64,000 nucleotides of DNA from Berberis thunbergii. Taxonomy: Eukaryota > Streptophyta > Magnoliopsida > Ranunculales > Berberidaceae. The stretch spans positions 1-64,000 of the forward strand of contig QNQO01002082.1 in NCBI GenBank assembly GCA_003290165.1, written 5' to 3'. The notes beneath the pieces were generated by a model. That model had not been told where the DNA came from and did not search any database. It saw only the letters and a program-made list of their open reading frames with translations. Shown one piece after another: positions 34,213 to 45,515 of this stretch. The translations under genes were made by a program, and so were the position numbers. Each line of letters starts with the position of its first letter. The first letter of the stretch is position 1.

Positions 34213-36000
34213 GTTCTCATCGGTGGATTACTTGTGGAAATTGGTAAAATCTTCACCGCGGAATACTGTTCTAACCTCCTCTCATGTACTTATTTCATTC
34301 TTTTGTCAAAATTATTTTGTTAAACATTGAGGACAATGTTTGGTTTAGGTTTGGGGGTAGGGTTTATGAGTCGGTGAATTTTTCGTAGTATTTTCTTTTC
34401 TTATCTTAAAAAAAAATTGTGTTTTTCTGTCAAGAAAACTTGGTCTTTTGCGATTATGAAAATGGATTTTAAATGTTTTATGCTCAAGAAAATGTAAACC
34501 AACTTAACATATTGGTATATTGATAAAGACTGAAAGTTTAGTAAGATCCTTAAGTCAGATCTAGTTCATGAGATTTTTCAACTCAATTATCTTTGCACCA
34601 TTTGCCATGTTAGCATAACTTGAAGTTGATGAGTGAAATATATGCTAGAAAACCTCAGAATAATAGTAGAGACTTAACCCTGAAAGTTTTGAACCTTTCT
34701 ATTTTTCTGAGGGTTATACATAAACTCTAATTTTTCTTGAGTCCGTATTATCTCGTTGATGATCTCATTATTCTCATTTTTCTGATCAATTGCTTTGGGA
34801 ATGACATCAAAATTGAATTATTACACTAGAACTTCTTGGCTTATTCAATTGAGATGTCATAATATTGACCCGAACTTAGGAAATGATCTAGGCATTTTTT
34901 TTTCTTTAGACCATTAACTAGCCTTTTAACTTACCCATATCATTAACCTTTTTGTAGACTTTTGAGCCTTAGAATAACTTTTATTTGTTAATTCATTAAC
35001 CTTTGCCCAATTTTTCTGGGAATGCATACGGATGGATATACTTGGTGTAAAAAGGGCATCAAAAAGCAAAATATGAGATATTTCATAAATCCTCTATGTA
35101 AAAAAAAGGGGTCGAAGAAAAGGAAAATAGTAAAATAAATAAAATATGTCAATGAGGATAAAGATGTGAGAATGAAGAAAAATTGATGGTGTGCAACTTT
35201 GGTTTATTCTTGACAGCCTTAAGTGTTCGTTTAATGGGTGTATACATTCCTAGAAACTTTTCTTATAATCTTTTGACATCACTTATTAACCATTACCCAA
35301 GCCTCATTACAACCCAACAAAGTCCTAGTTGATCTTAGGTAAAGGTTGGTTCCGTAGATGTGGAGATTTAATAACCAAGACCTATGGTGTTTGATTCAAC
35401 ATTCCCAAAAGTAATTGATATTCCTGTCCATGAGATCATGTTCATTCCATTCTTGAAATGTCCGTTCTTCATATTACTGTATGTGAGATGATTGTTTTCC
35501 ATTATTTACTCTTTTTCTCACATATAAACTGAGTGAAATACCAAACCTCTGAGTGTTTTATTGTGAGTGACATGAGAGATTTGAAGTCAAAACAAACTTT
35601 TCTACAGAAAATTTAGTCATTATTTTACTCTGAAATAAAAAGTTATGTTGATAATGCTATTCACACACACACATTGAGTTGAGGAATGATTATGAATTTT
35701 TTCTAACTTTTGGAGAATAATAAATTATTTAGAGATTTGTTGATACACTAAAATGACACTGTTGGTTTCTTGCATTTCTTGAAGTTTTAAAATGAACACT
35801 GTTTGAGCAAGTTTTGATTGAGTCATAATGTTTGTGGGTAAGATTTCTGGAAACCCTCACGAGACTATAACTCGTCCACTGGAGGTAATCTAGGGGTTTA
35901 AAGCCTTGTTGCACGTTTAAGGTAAATGCAACCGATGATTCCTGCGAAAGTGAGTTAGGATTTTCTTTTATTGTTTTGCTCGAGGACTAGCAAAATATAG
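34213..36000 (+). other. Non-coding 3' region of the nested Athila
   Basis: About 1.8 kb, AT-rich. It contains ACATTGAGGACAATGTTTGG near 34325, which is also present (inverted) near 6470-6490 and 47213-47233. No pol domain is present. Confidence 0.55.
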
Positions 36001-36013
36001 GTTTGGGGGTATT
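36001..36013 (+). other. Polypurine tract of the nested Athila
   Basis: GTTTGGGGGTATT directly precedes the 3' LTR. It is almost identical to the tract of the intronic element. Confidence 0.75.
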
Positions 36014-37881
36014 TGATATTCACATAATTATTACATAATATATCCCTCAATTTATATATGTTAGTGTTTCGATTATTATATTTTATAGTAATTATTTCGT
36101 TTTCATGTCTTTGTAGGAATTTGAGCGTAAACGATGAAATCATATTAAGGCGACAAGTTAAGGAGCGACAATTGGTCGATTCTAGCGGTGGTATAAAGTA
36201 GAGGGTCACACATCTAAACCCATAACCTAAACCCAAAACCTAACCATAAACCCAAAACCAAGCCCATAACTTAGATCCAAATCCAATGCTAAGCCCAATC
36301 AAACCCTAGACACATTCCCTCAATCACAAAAGATTCTGATTTTTTTTCCTTAAATCACTCATTGAATACTCTTCTGAACCTGTCCATATTCATTTTCTCC
36401 TAATTCTCTTTAAATACAAAAATTCAATGGATGAGAAAGGGAGGAAGAGAAGGGAAAAGAAAAATTACAGAAAATTCAACCCTCTTCCTCACAACGTGAT
36501 TTTCATCACACCAGAGCCACCACCATCACCACCTCACCCGCCACCACAGTGCGAGCACCGTCACCACCACGAAATAGGGGAGTGACAACCCTGTTTCGCA
36601 TCAGACATCTCCCTGTCCCTGCTCCTCTCCCCTGTCCACACAGCCACCACTACCATCTCGTTTTCCCACCATCAGCCACCCCGCACACCACGAAACAGAC
36701 CACCACCGCCACTAATCACCGTGAAACAGGGGCGTGACAACCCTGTTTCGCGTCAGACCTTCACCTCGCCATAGACCCTGCTCCCCTCTCTCGGCCCTCC
36801 TTCCTGTTTTTCTCCCTCTTCCACCTCGCTCTCTCTGGTCCTGCATCACAACAGACCGAGAGCCACCACCACACCGCGAAACAGAGCCTCACCGCGGCTC
36901 TGTTCCGCCTCGCTGCCGCCACTGCTCCTCCTCTTCTCTCGGCCTCTCTTCGTATCTAGCTCCTTCCTTCCTCCCTCTCTCACGACCACCTTCGCAAGCG
37001 GCGCTTCAGCAAGCGGCACAAATCTCCGCGACAGCAGAAACAGGGAGTGCACCGCTCATCCTCCTTCGCATTTCTTTTCCTTATCTCAGTGTTTCCTCAC
37101 CCTCTCTATGTTTTCTAGCAGGTTGAAGGACGACGAAGCTCGCGAGGAGCAGAGAAGCAGCACCGCGAAAGGCGCTGTCGCGCTGGAGACGAAGGAGTAC
37201 CGCAGGGGTACTGTAGCTCTGGTGGGAAATAACAGAATTCTAATTTTCATTATTTTCACCCCCAATTTCTCTCTGTACTACCACAGAGCTTGTGTACTTC
37301 ATTTTATCGGGATTTGTGTTCGGACCAACTGCTGAGTACTACCACATCGAGTTTGCGACAAACTAAATGGGTTGTATAAGTTATTGTGATTGATTTTACT
37401 GAATTGTGTGTTTAATTGTTAATTACAATTTATTTCTAAAAGTTTTTGATAAATTGCTTTTACTTGAAATACTTTGTTAATGTTTGATAGAAACATGATA
37501 TAATTTAATTGGATTTTAACGATCACATATTCGGTGTAAGCAAGGGATTCTCATCCTTAAAGCTTCTCATTTTTAAATTCAGTAATTTAGATTTAAATAA
37601 TTTTTACTAATTAATTGGTGAGTCCAAGCCCACAAAATCCACATTTTTATTTTATTTTACTTTTCTTATTTTTAAATTTATTTTTAGTTTAGTTTTAAAA
37701 TGCTGTAACCCCATTTTCCATTTAAATTAGTTTAAATTAAATTATAAATTTCAATTGCATCCACTTTCCTCGTGGGATCAATCCGTACTTGTCGTTGTCT
37801 ACCAGTTAGGCACCGTGCACTTGCGGTTATTACAAGTGGGTTGAATTAACCTAATAATTTAGGTCGGTTAAACCCGCATCA
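36014..37881 (+). repeat. 3' LTR of the nested Athila-like element
   Basis: Partner of 29439-31254, slightly longer, mainly from an insertion of tens of bases near 36870-36925. The motif TCCTCGTGGGATCAAT is at 37768-37783, one of the few LTRs here where it has changed. Confidence 0.9.
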
Positions 37882-37952
37882 TGTGGTAGTTCAAGCTTCC
37901 ATAAAAGGAAGCTTGCGAGGTTTGCTAGTCCATCAATGCGACTGCTGGTTGA

Positions 37953-39694
37953 TGATGCGCTATTTTAGTAGCACACAACTTAATACTCTGCTCTGTGATT
38001 GTAGTATAGAATAAGTATGGATCGTTTTGGACTGGGGATTAGAGGGTTTGTCAATTAACATTAATAACAACTAAAAGACAACTAACAACCTAATTAATTA
38101 AATAAAAAAGGATTTGATTTTCTAAATTAAACTATCAAAATAACTACGAAAATTACTGTAAAGATAATCAACTAAAGGGATGGCAAATATGATAAATTAG
38201 CTAAGGGTTAATCTCCACACACCAAACATATGCTTATAAATCAATCTTCAATAATCACTTGCTAACTCGTGAGAGACAATGTTCAAGACAAACCATGACC
38301 GCACTGCATTAATCTTATTATTTTCCCACGTTCGTTGAATTAAACTAAGTGTCACTTTCAAACTATTCTTATCATGTTATCTAAACATGAATCGCAAGTT
38401 AGATAATAATCAAAGATCATTAAGTTTTGTGGAAAATAGGAACATTGACTAGGCAATTACAAGTATGATCAGCATCTTGTTCTTACCTAGGTTTTTACTT
38501 AACCTTACCAAAGTTCCTTGGTATTTACTACTTGTGAGTACAAAATCATAACAATTAGGTGAAACTCTCCTATACTCTAGCCCAGATCCTAGCATGCTTA
38601 CTAAGTTGGCCACCTTAACAAACATACAAAGAAAAGTTCTCTATAAAGCAGTTAAGCGAAACACAATCACTAATAGCAAGGAAGATTAAATTCAATTAAT
38701 TTATAAAGCACATGTTCGGGGCTTCGAATCCACCTCTAACTAAAAGAAGTTTAGCTAGACATATTAATTATGTTCGAATAACAATCCATAATCAATAATC
38801 AATAATCAAACTAAAATAAGTAAAAGAGAGGTTTAGATATGAAAACGTTGTCGCCTGATCCGTGGTGGTACTGAGTAGATTGATGTGTGTGGATAGCAGA
38901 AGAGAATCCTCTTTCTCTTCACGACATGCTCCTTCGTAATCTGCTCCTTCTTTCTGCTTCACTTCACTTCCTTCTCAATCTCTGCTTCATCTTCGTGTGC
39001 GTGGTTGTGGATGACGGAGGTGACGAAAGGAATGGGGAGAGATGAAGATGGCGACGATAGGGGACAACAAGAGAGACTGCGGTGAGGGTTCTATCTAACT
39101 AGTGGAGGCGATAGGCTGAGAGATGAAGACGATGACGATGTCTGTGTGACTGTGATGGGAGATAAACAAGGAGATGTGGCTAGGGTTTGGTGAGGTTATT
39201 TCGAGGAGGAGGGTGATGGTTGGATTTGATGACGGTGGTGGGTTCGATTGGGTTTAGGGTTGATGATGGATGAAAGGTTGTATCTAGGTTTTGTGAAGGA
39301 AAAGAGGATAATGGCTAAGGGACTGTTGCGATGATGGGTTAGGGCTTGTTGTGGAAGCCGTGAATGCGAGGGTTATTGCTGGATAGGCGATGAAAGTCGT
39401 GGATGGATTATTTCTCAAAGCCAGGTATCGTCCCCTTTTTATTCTTGTTTTCTTCTTTCTTTGGTTTCCTTGTTGGTGTGGGTTTCTTGTTTCCTTGTTT
39501 TTGTGATTTCCTTGCTTGTGTGATTTCCTTGTGCAATTAGTATTTCTAAATTGCCAATTTGCTTCTATTTTAAAATATTGTAATTGGAAACCTACACAAA
39601 CATGAAAATAACAATTAGTACCTTAATTAACAAGTAATAGCTAAAATATATATAGAAATATGGTACTAAAAATAGCCTAATTATGCCCCTATCA
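37953..39694 (-). repeat. Solo LTR, Athila-type, in the antisense frame of the Tat element
   Basis: A 1742-bp segment begins TGATGCGCTATTTTAG and ends GCCCCTATCA. The flanking 5-mers are GTTGA (37948-37952) and GTAGA (39695-39699), four of five matching. Read on the minus strand it begins TGATAGGGGCATAATTAGG, similar to the LTR starting at 45515. The pieces of the interrupted frame line up across it. The inner frames show no domain. Confidence 0.65.
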
Positions 39695-41574
39695 GTAGAT
39701 CCTGGTCAGGTTCCAAAGTAGAAATGACTTTCTATTTGTGGTTCTGTTCGGACTGCATCCCGTCTGAATCATGTTCAGGATGTTAAAGAGGTTACCTCTC
39801 ATCCAAGTCCTTCCTGCGAAGATGTTGTAAAAGATGATTGCGAATTCTAGGGGATGCTAAGGAACTGAGGTTGGCGTTGGAAAGGAGCGAGAAATATACT
39901 ACTTGTCCATTGGATGATAATGAAATTTTTATTTTCCTACCTATGGTGTCTCGGACGTTGCCGAGTTGTCTAATGATGATCCCTGGGCTATCAATGATAA
40001 AATGCTTCCGTTAGCGGTGGAGTAGTCTAAAAATGTTGTTGGTGGTGGTTAGAGTTTCAAGGTTAACTCTCCTCCTTTTCCTTCTATTGACGTCCGTGAT
40101 GTAGTCGGGTTCTTAGTTTCTTCTCCTATTCATCTGGATTCTCCTGCTCTCGCCATTACCACTAGTCCTGCTCCTGCCACGGTTGCTTTTCGACGGGAGA
40201 GAAAAATTGGTTTTTCCGTTATCACTGTTATTCTTTTCGCCCTTCCGACTGTTGGGGGTGGTTCCTCAGTGCTTACGGATCCTTGTGTTATTCATCCACG
40301 GGTTGGTTGGACTGAGCTTGACCTAAAATATATTCGTATCAGGTCGGATGGCAAGTTTTGCTGGTTCATTCAGCGTGATGTGTAAGATGGTGCGCGCAGG
40401 TTGATAAGTGAGTAACATGGGTGTTTAGTGGAAAGGTATTCGATGCTCGTACTGGATCCATGTGATCACTTTGATCATGGTCTTGAGCAGATAATGGATG
40501 GGATGAATCATCTCGCCTATGCAGGGGTGACGGGCTTAATCTATCGAGCTAGTTGTGATCAAGTGGCTTCTTTGGAAAGGAGGTTGCAGCATTGTTGCTG
40601 GTGTTTTTCACGTTCTTTCCCAAATCGACGTGTTGAGAGTGCAATGCATAGAGTCAGGAAAACTGCCAGAGTTGCTCGAACTTCCTTGATTGAAGTGGAA
40701 AGTATGTAGGATAATCTGTTGTTGAGCTTGAGTATTTGAAAACCAGGTTGGAAGGGGTCTATGTTCGTCTACATGATGTGGAACAAGAGTTATCCGATAA
40801 GAAGGCAGCTTGTGATGAAGCATTTTGTGTTGAGAATTGAACAATTTGTTATTTGTGATATCGCTGAGAAGCGGGTGGAACAATTGTCGGCTGCGCTCGA
40901 CGAGGTCAAGGTAGATACTTCCATTATGCTTACCACCATTGAGGGACAGCTTGCTGCAACAAAAAATGAACTCTCCACTTCCAAGGATAAGCTCCATATT
41001 GTCAAAGTCGAAGATTGAAAGCAAGTTGTTGATGGACGGGTTGAGCTTCTTGACTATATCAAGGGGTTTGGCGCAAATTTATCCGGGTACTGCCACTTGG
41101 TTGATCAAACTTTCGATTATGAGGATGGTAAAGAAGCTGCCCTAGTGGTTGAAGAGTCATTGCTTTCTCCCCCTTTTGAAGAGAGGCATTTGCCTTCTCC
41201 CGTAGGTGATATAGTTAATGTTCCTGTAGTTGCCTCCATTTCTTCTCCTACTCCTTCATCTTCTTCTCCGATGTAACAGAGTAGTATTGATAATGAAAAA
41301 ACTTTTTTATTTCTTTTTTGTGTGTTTCTGTAGTTTATCTTGTCGACTTGTTGTATGTTGCCTGCTTCTTTTCAGTCTGGTTGTAGTTGTCTTGGATTTT
41401 ACTTCGTATTCCTTGATGGCTACTTTTGCGCTTTGGCTCATTATACCCCCGGATGGGTAAACTTTATCCTTCTTGATGCGCTGGAAAAAAGTTGACTTTT
41501 GGTCTTAACCTTTGCCTTGTTGGTTCGATCGATCCATGTTCCTTAAAGGCTTGAATCATGTCGATTTGTTCCTT

Positions 41575-42428
41575 TAATTCTGACTTCGTTGATTCGACGT
41601 GTCAGTCGATTCGAAGTTTTGTATCAGATTGACTCATTCGTTTAACTTTTACTTTGTTAACTTGACGTTTCTGTCGAATCAAAGTTTACTGTGTTGACTT
41701 GACTTGCTTCTCCAGTTTTTACTTTGTTGACTCGATGTCTCACTCATTCGAAGTTTACTATGTTAAGTTGACTCGTTTGTCCGACTTTTACTTCGTTGGC
41801 TCGACGTCTCAGTCGACTCGAAGTTTGATGTGTTAAGTTTACTCATTTGTCCAACTTTTACTTCGTTAGCTCGACGTCTCAGTCGATTCGAAGTTTGTTG
41901 TGTTAAGTTGACTCGTTTGTCCAAATTCTTTTGTGTTAAGTTGACTCGTTTGTCCAACTTTTACTTCGTTGGCTCGACGTCTCAGCCAAATCAAAGTTTT
42001 TGTGTTAAGTTGACTTGTTTGTCCAACTTTTACTTTTTGGTTCGACATCTGTCGATCCAATGTTTACTGTTTTAAGTTGACTTGTTTGTCCAACTTTTAC
42101 TTCATTGGCTCAACGTCTCAGTCGACTCGAAGTTTGTGTTAAGTTGACTTGTTTGTCCAACTTTTACTTCGTTGGGTTGACATCTCAGTCTATTCGAAGT
42201 TTACTGTGTTAAGTTGACTCATTTGTCCAACTTTTACTTCGTTGACTCGTTGTCTCAGTCGACTCAAAGTTTTTGTGTTAAATTGACCTGTTTGTCGAAC
42301 TTTTACTTCGTTGGTTCGGCATCTCAGTCGATTCAAAGTTTATTGTGTTTAGTTGATTCGTTTGTCCAACTTTTACTTCGTTAGCTGACGTTTCAGTCGA
42401 CTCGAAGTTTTTGTGTTAAGTTGATTTG
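41575..42428 (+). repeat. Minisatellite, unit about 65-70 bp (left part)
   Basis: About twelve degenerate copies of a unit built around GTCTCAGTCGACTCGAAG, GTTAAGTTGACTCGTTTGTCC and AACTTTTACTTCGTTGG. Spacing is about 65-70 bp, with one short unit of 34 bp near 41903-41937. The array belongs to the large Tat element and continues at 43408 beyond the TRIM insertion. Confidence 0.85.
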
Positions 42429-43407
42429 TGTAACGACCTGATCCGCACAGTAAGATATTGTCCGCTTTGGGTCCAACCGGCTCGCACGATTTTAAAAGGC
42501 TTCTTACTATGAGGATCCAACCTCGCACATATATAGCACATAACCATCCCGCACCCAGGCGATGTGGGACTATGATCCCCCTTGGTAGCTAGCCCAACCC
42601 CTCTTGGGATCCACGGGCCTATTGGGCTCCAACCCTCACCCTCACCCTTAGGTCCGCCCACACAAGGGTCTCACAGTACACCCCCCTTAAGGCCCAACGT
42701 CCTCGTTGGCCACACAGGCACAACGTCCACGTTGCCCGAGGGCCCACTTCCACGTGGCACACTTCCGACTGGGTCAGGCTCTGATACCATTCTGTAACGA
42801 CCCGATCCGCACAGTAAGATATTGTCCGCTTTGGGCCCAACCGGCCCGCACGGTTTTAAAAGGCCTCTTACTATGGGGATCCAACCTCGCACATATATAG
42901 CACATAACCATCCCGCACCCAGGCGATGTGGGACTATGATCCCCCTTGGTAGCTAGCCCAACCCCTCTTGGGATCCACGGGCCTATTGGGCTCCAACCCT
43001 CACCCTCCCCCTTAGGTCCGCCCACACAAGGGTCTCACAGTACACCCCCTTAAGGCCCAACGTCCTCGTTGGCCACACAGGCACAACGTCCACGTTGCCC
43101 GAGGGCCCACTTCCACGTGGCACAGTTTCGGCTCTGATATCATTTTGTAACGACCCGATCCACACAGTAAGATATTGTCCGCTTTGGGCCCAACCGGGCC
43201 GCACGATTTTAAAAGGCCTCTTACTATGGGGATCCAACCTCGCACATATATAGCACATAACCATCCCGCACCCAAGCGATGTGGGACTATGATCCCCCTT
43301 GGTAGCTAGCCCAACCCCTCTTGGGATCCACGGGCCTGTTGGGCCTATTGGGCTCCAACCCTCACCCTCACCCTCCCCCTCAGGTCCGCCCACACAAGGG
43401 TCTCACA
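42429..43407 (-). mobile_element. TRIM element with three LTRs and two interiors
   Basis: LTRs lie at 42429-42675, 42793-43039 and 43146-43407. Each begins TGTAACGACC and ends GGTCTCACA, separated by two short interiors of about 110 bp. On the minus strand the first interior has the iMet primer site TGGTATCAGAGC (complement at 42778-42789) beside an LTR, and a G-rich tract (AAGGGGGGTGTAC) beside the next. The second interior has a changed primer site (TGATATCA). The whole unit is flanked by ATTTG (42424-42428 and 43408-43412), so it is one insertion. No protein is encoded, as usual for TRIMs. Confidence 0.9.
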
Positions 43408-43510
43408 ATTTGTTTGTTCAACTTTTACTTCGTTGGTTCGACATCTTAGTCGACTCGAAGTTTGTTGTGTTAAGTTGACTCGTTTGTCCAACTTTTACTT
43501 CATGGTTGAT
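43408..43510 (+). repeat. Minisatellite (right part, after the TRIM)
   Basis: One and a half more units (GTTAAGTTGACTCGTTTGTCC near 43469) continue the array at 41575-42428. The TRIM split a pre-existing repeat array. Confidence 0.8.
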
Positions 43511-43949
43511 CGGACCAAAAGTTTATACATATACGACTTTTGTCCCGATTTCTTACTGATAGGTATGCCGATTGCTTTATATGGCTAATTTTTTATGTGT
43601 TTGCTTTGTCGTCCACATATAAATTGGCGATTCTGAATTTATAATCTTATTGATATTCCCTTTTGGATGCTCTCGCCAGCCAACCCTAACTGTTGAAACA
43701 TTTATGCTAGTTTGAAGAGCGATTTGCTTTGTCTTCCTTTGCTTGATGTCGATCCTTGTATTAAAGATTGATGTCTTTGTTGTTTTTTATTTCTTTACTT
43801 GATATCGACCCTCGTATTAAAGATTGATTTTTTGTTTCTTTGTTTTTTCTCTGCTTGATGTCGATCCTCGCTCGTCGTATATGTTATCGTGGCTAATAGA
43901 CTCGGGGTGCTTTTTTATTCGATATTTGAGTAGTATTGATTTGTCTGAT
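43511..43949. other. Tat-element interior without a recognised feature
   Basis: TTGATGTCGATCCT recurs near 43744, 43798 and 43854, suggesting a further loose repeat of about 55-60 bp. No coding motif is seen. Confidence 0.4.
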
Positions 43950-44085
43950 CATATTCACATCGGAGCCAAACTGTCCAATCATGCTTACGTCAACACCAAA
44001 CTGTCTGATCATGCTTACGTCAACACCAAACTATCTGATCATGCTCACATCAGCACCAAATTGTCTAATCATGATTATGTCGGCT
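43950..44085 (+). repeat. 30-bp tandem repeat, about four and a half copies
   Basis: The unit CTGTCTGATCATGCTTACGT plus CAACACCAAA repeats in register and translates as a 10-residue repeat (KLSDHAYVNT) in an open frame. It lies in the dead interior of the Tat element, so it is probably DNA-level duplication and not protein selection. Confidence 0.75.
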
Positions 44086-44125
44086 CTGTGTTTGGTGTCA
44101 GCTGTCGAGGTTCAGTGGAGTTTAT

Positions 44126-45515
44126 TGATCTCAAATCATACTGCAAGTGCACGGTTATCTATTGAGTTAGATAACGGCAAATACGGATCGAATCCCATAA
44201 GGAGAACTATAAAATATCAGAAAACTAATATTCAAGCTTCTTTTGAATTTTACCCTAGTTTAAACAGAATTGATGGGTGAAGTGTTTGAACTAAAAATAC
44301 AAAATAAAACCTAAATATGAGAGTTAGGGCTTCGAGTTTATCATCGTGATTAGATGGCATCATTAGGCCACTCTTCGATTAATCTTTCCCAAATTCATAT
44401 ACACATCCTAAGGTAGATTCTCATCTCACCTTAGGATGGAAAATATGGCATTATGAGAAAATTTGATTTCAAGTTTAATTAATATTACTAACCAAAGAAT
44501 CAAATTTAAATTTAAAAGCATGCAAGGAATTCATACTTAAATGAAACACCAAATATCTAACAAATCACAATGAAACTTAGACTAATAATATGTAAACATT
44601 GTAAGATGCTTGTTAGAGAAATGCAATTATAGAAACATATCTAATCTTAAGCTTAAGAGGTAGAAGAAGAAAACATGGATTGAATTCATAACATGAAACA
44701 CAAAACATCTTACTTAGCTCATATGTTCATGATACAACCAAGCAACAAGATCAATCTAACTAAATTTGCGTCTGTAATACATGAAAATGGAAGGACTGAT
44801 CTAAAAGAGAACCATCTTGGAGTTATCCTCCCATGGACTCACTCAGGCCCTAAGGTGGGATGTTAGTCAAGCATGGTAAGCTCTAGGCCTTCCCTCCACT
44901 TATTACTCTAAATACTACAATAACTACTCTCAATTTGATTACAACTCTTTGGTTTTCTTCCTTCCCAAAGTCTCCCCCTAAGTATACTCCAAGCATGGGG
45001 TATTTATAGGTGAAGAAGTGTGAGATGGTAGAATAAAATAGGGAAAATGTAAGGGAATATAATGGGATGGTGGAGTAAAATAAGAAAAAGATAAAAGAAT
45101 ACGGTGGAATAAGGAAAAGATAAAAGAATATGGTGGAATAAAATAAGGAAATATATGGAGAATGGATGGTGGAATATGTAGAGATTTCTTTTGGCTAGGA
45201 TGAAGTTGCCATGTGGATGTCCAAATCTTCAAATTAATTTTCTCGATATCCATAGATGATGGTGCTTTGTGGGCTTGATTTCATGAGCCTTTGGGCTCGA
45301 AAATCCTTGATCCTTGACGATGCATGTGTGAACTTTCAGTGGGCCTTTTAGTTGTTGAACTTAGTCTTATTGTGTCATTTTGTGCATATTTGAATATTAA
45401 TACTTGAATTTCTGCGTTATATACAAAATATACTTAATGAGAGGATTTAATTAATTAATAGGACATAACAAATATAGAATTAGGGGCATAAAATGTAACA
45501 TTTATAAGCCTATCA
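44126..45515 (-). repeat. 3' LTR of the partial Athila-like element
   Basis: A 1390-bp segment that, read on the minus strand, begins TGATAGGCTTATAAATG and ends GATTTGAGATCA. GGATCGAATCCCATAAGGAG at 44186-44205 corresponds to the motif conserved near the ends of the other Athila LTRs. Confidence 0.75.

Larger units (their letters stand above)
29439..37881 (+). mobile_element. Complete non-autonomous Athila-like element with perfect TSD
   Basis: The element is bounded by LTRs of 1816 and 1868 bp that begin TGATATTCACA and end CGCATCA. It is flanked by TGTGG at 29434-29438 and 37882-37886. It has a perfect tRNA-Asp primer site, a purine tract and a 4.8-kb interior with gag remnants only. It sits in the antisense reading frame of the large Tat element. 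Its LTRs differ from each other more than those of the intronic relative, including an insertion of tens of bases near 36870, so it is the older of the two. Confidence 0.92.
28602..41276 (+). pseudogene. Antisense reading frame of the Tat element, 'gypsy-type transposon' family
   Basis: The frame runs opposite to its host element and is interrupted by the Athila (29439-37881) and the solo LTR (37953-39694). Its pieces are 28602-29438, 37887-37952 and 39695-41276. The first opens with an ATG and reads SDYNLPPNLEII, then after a stop SSFRFPIPELF and SLSIPSAQMGPNGLKS. This follows the pattern of the plant family annotated as putative gypsy-type transposon (Transposase_28). The last piece holds a heptad-rich, coiled-coil-like region (QLSAALDEVK, TTIEGQLAATKNELSTSKD) and a Ser/Pro-rich tail ending at TAA 41274-41276. 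Several in-frame stops show it is dead. The function of this family is not established. Confidence 0.5.

Noticed and set aside
41763..42075. Repetitive frames in the minisatellite (for example minus-strand words with NLTQ and VGQ)
   Set aside because: They reflect the repeat unit in several frames and are not conserved as protein.
41575..42428. CRISPR-like array
   Set aside because: Contiguous degenerate units without unique spacers, in a plant retroelement.
42416..43393. Frames of 64 to 136 codons in the TRIM
   Set aside because: They recur in each LTR copy as by-products of the repeat; TRIMs encode no protein.
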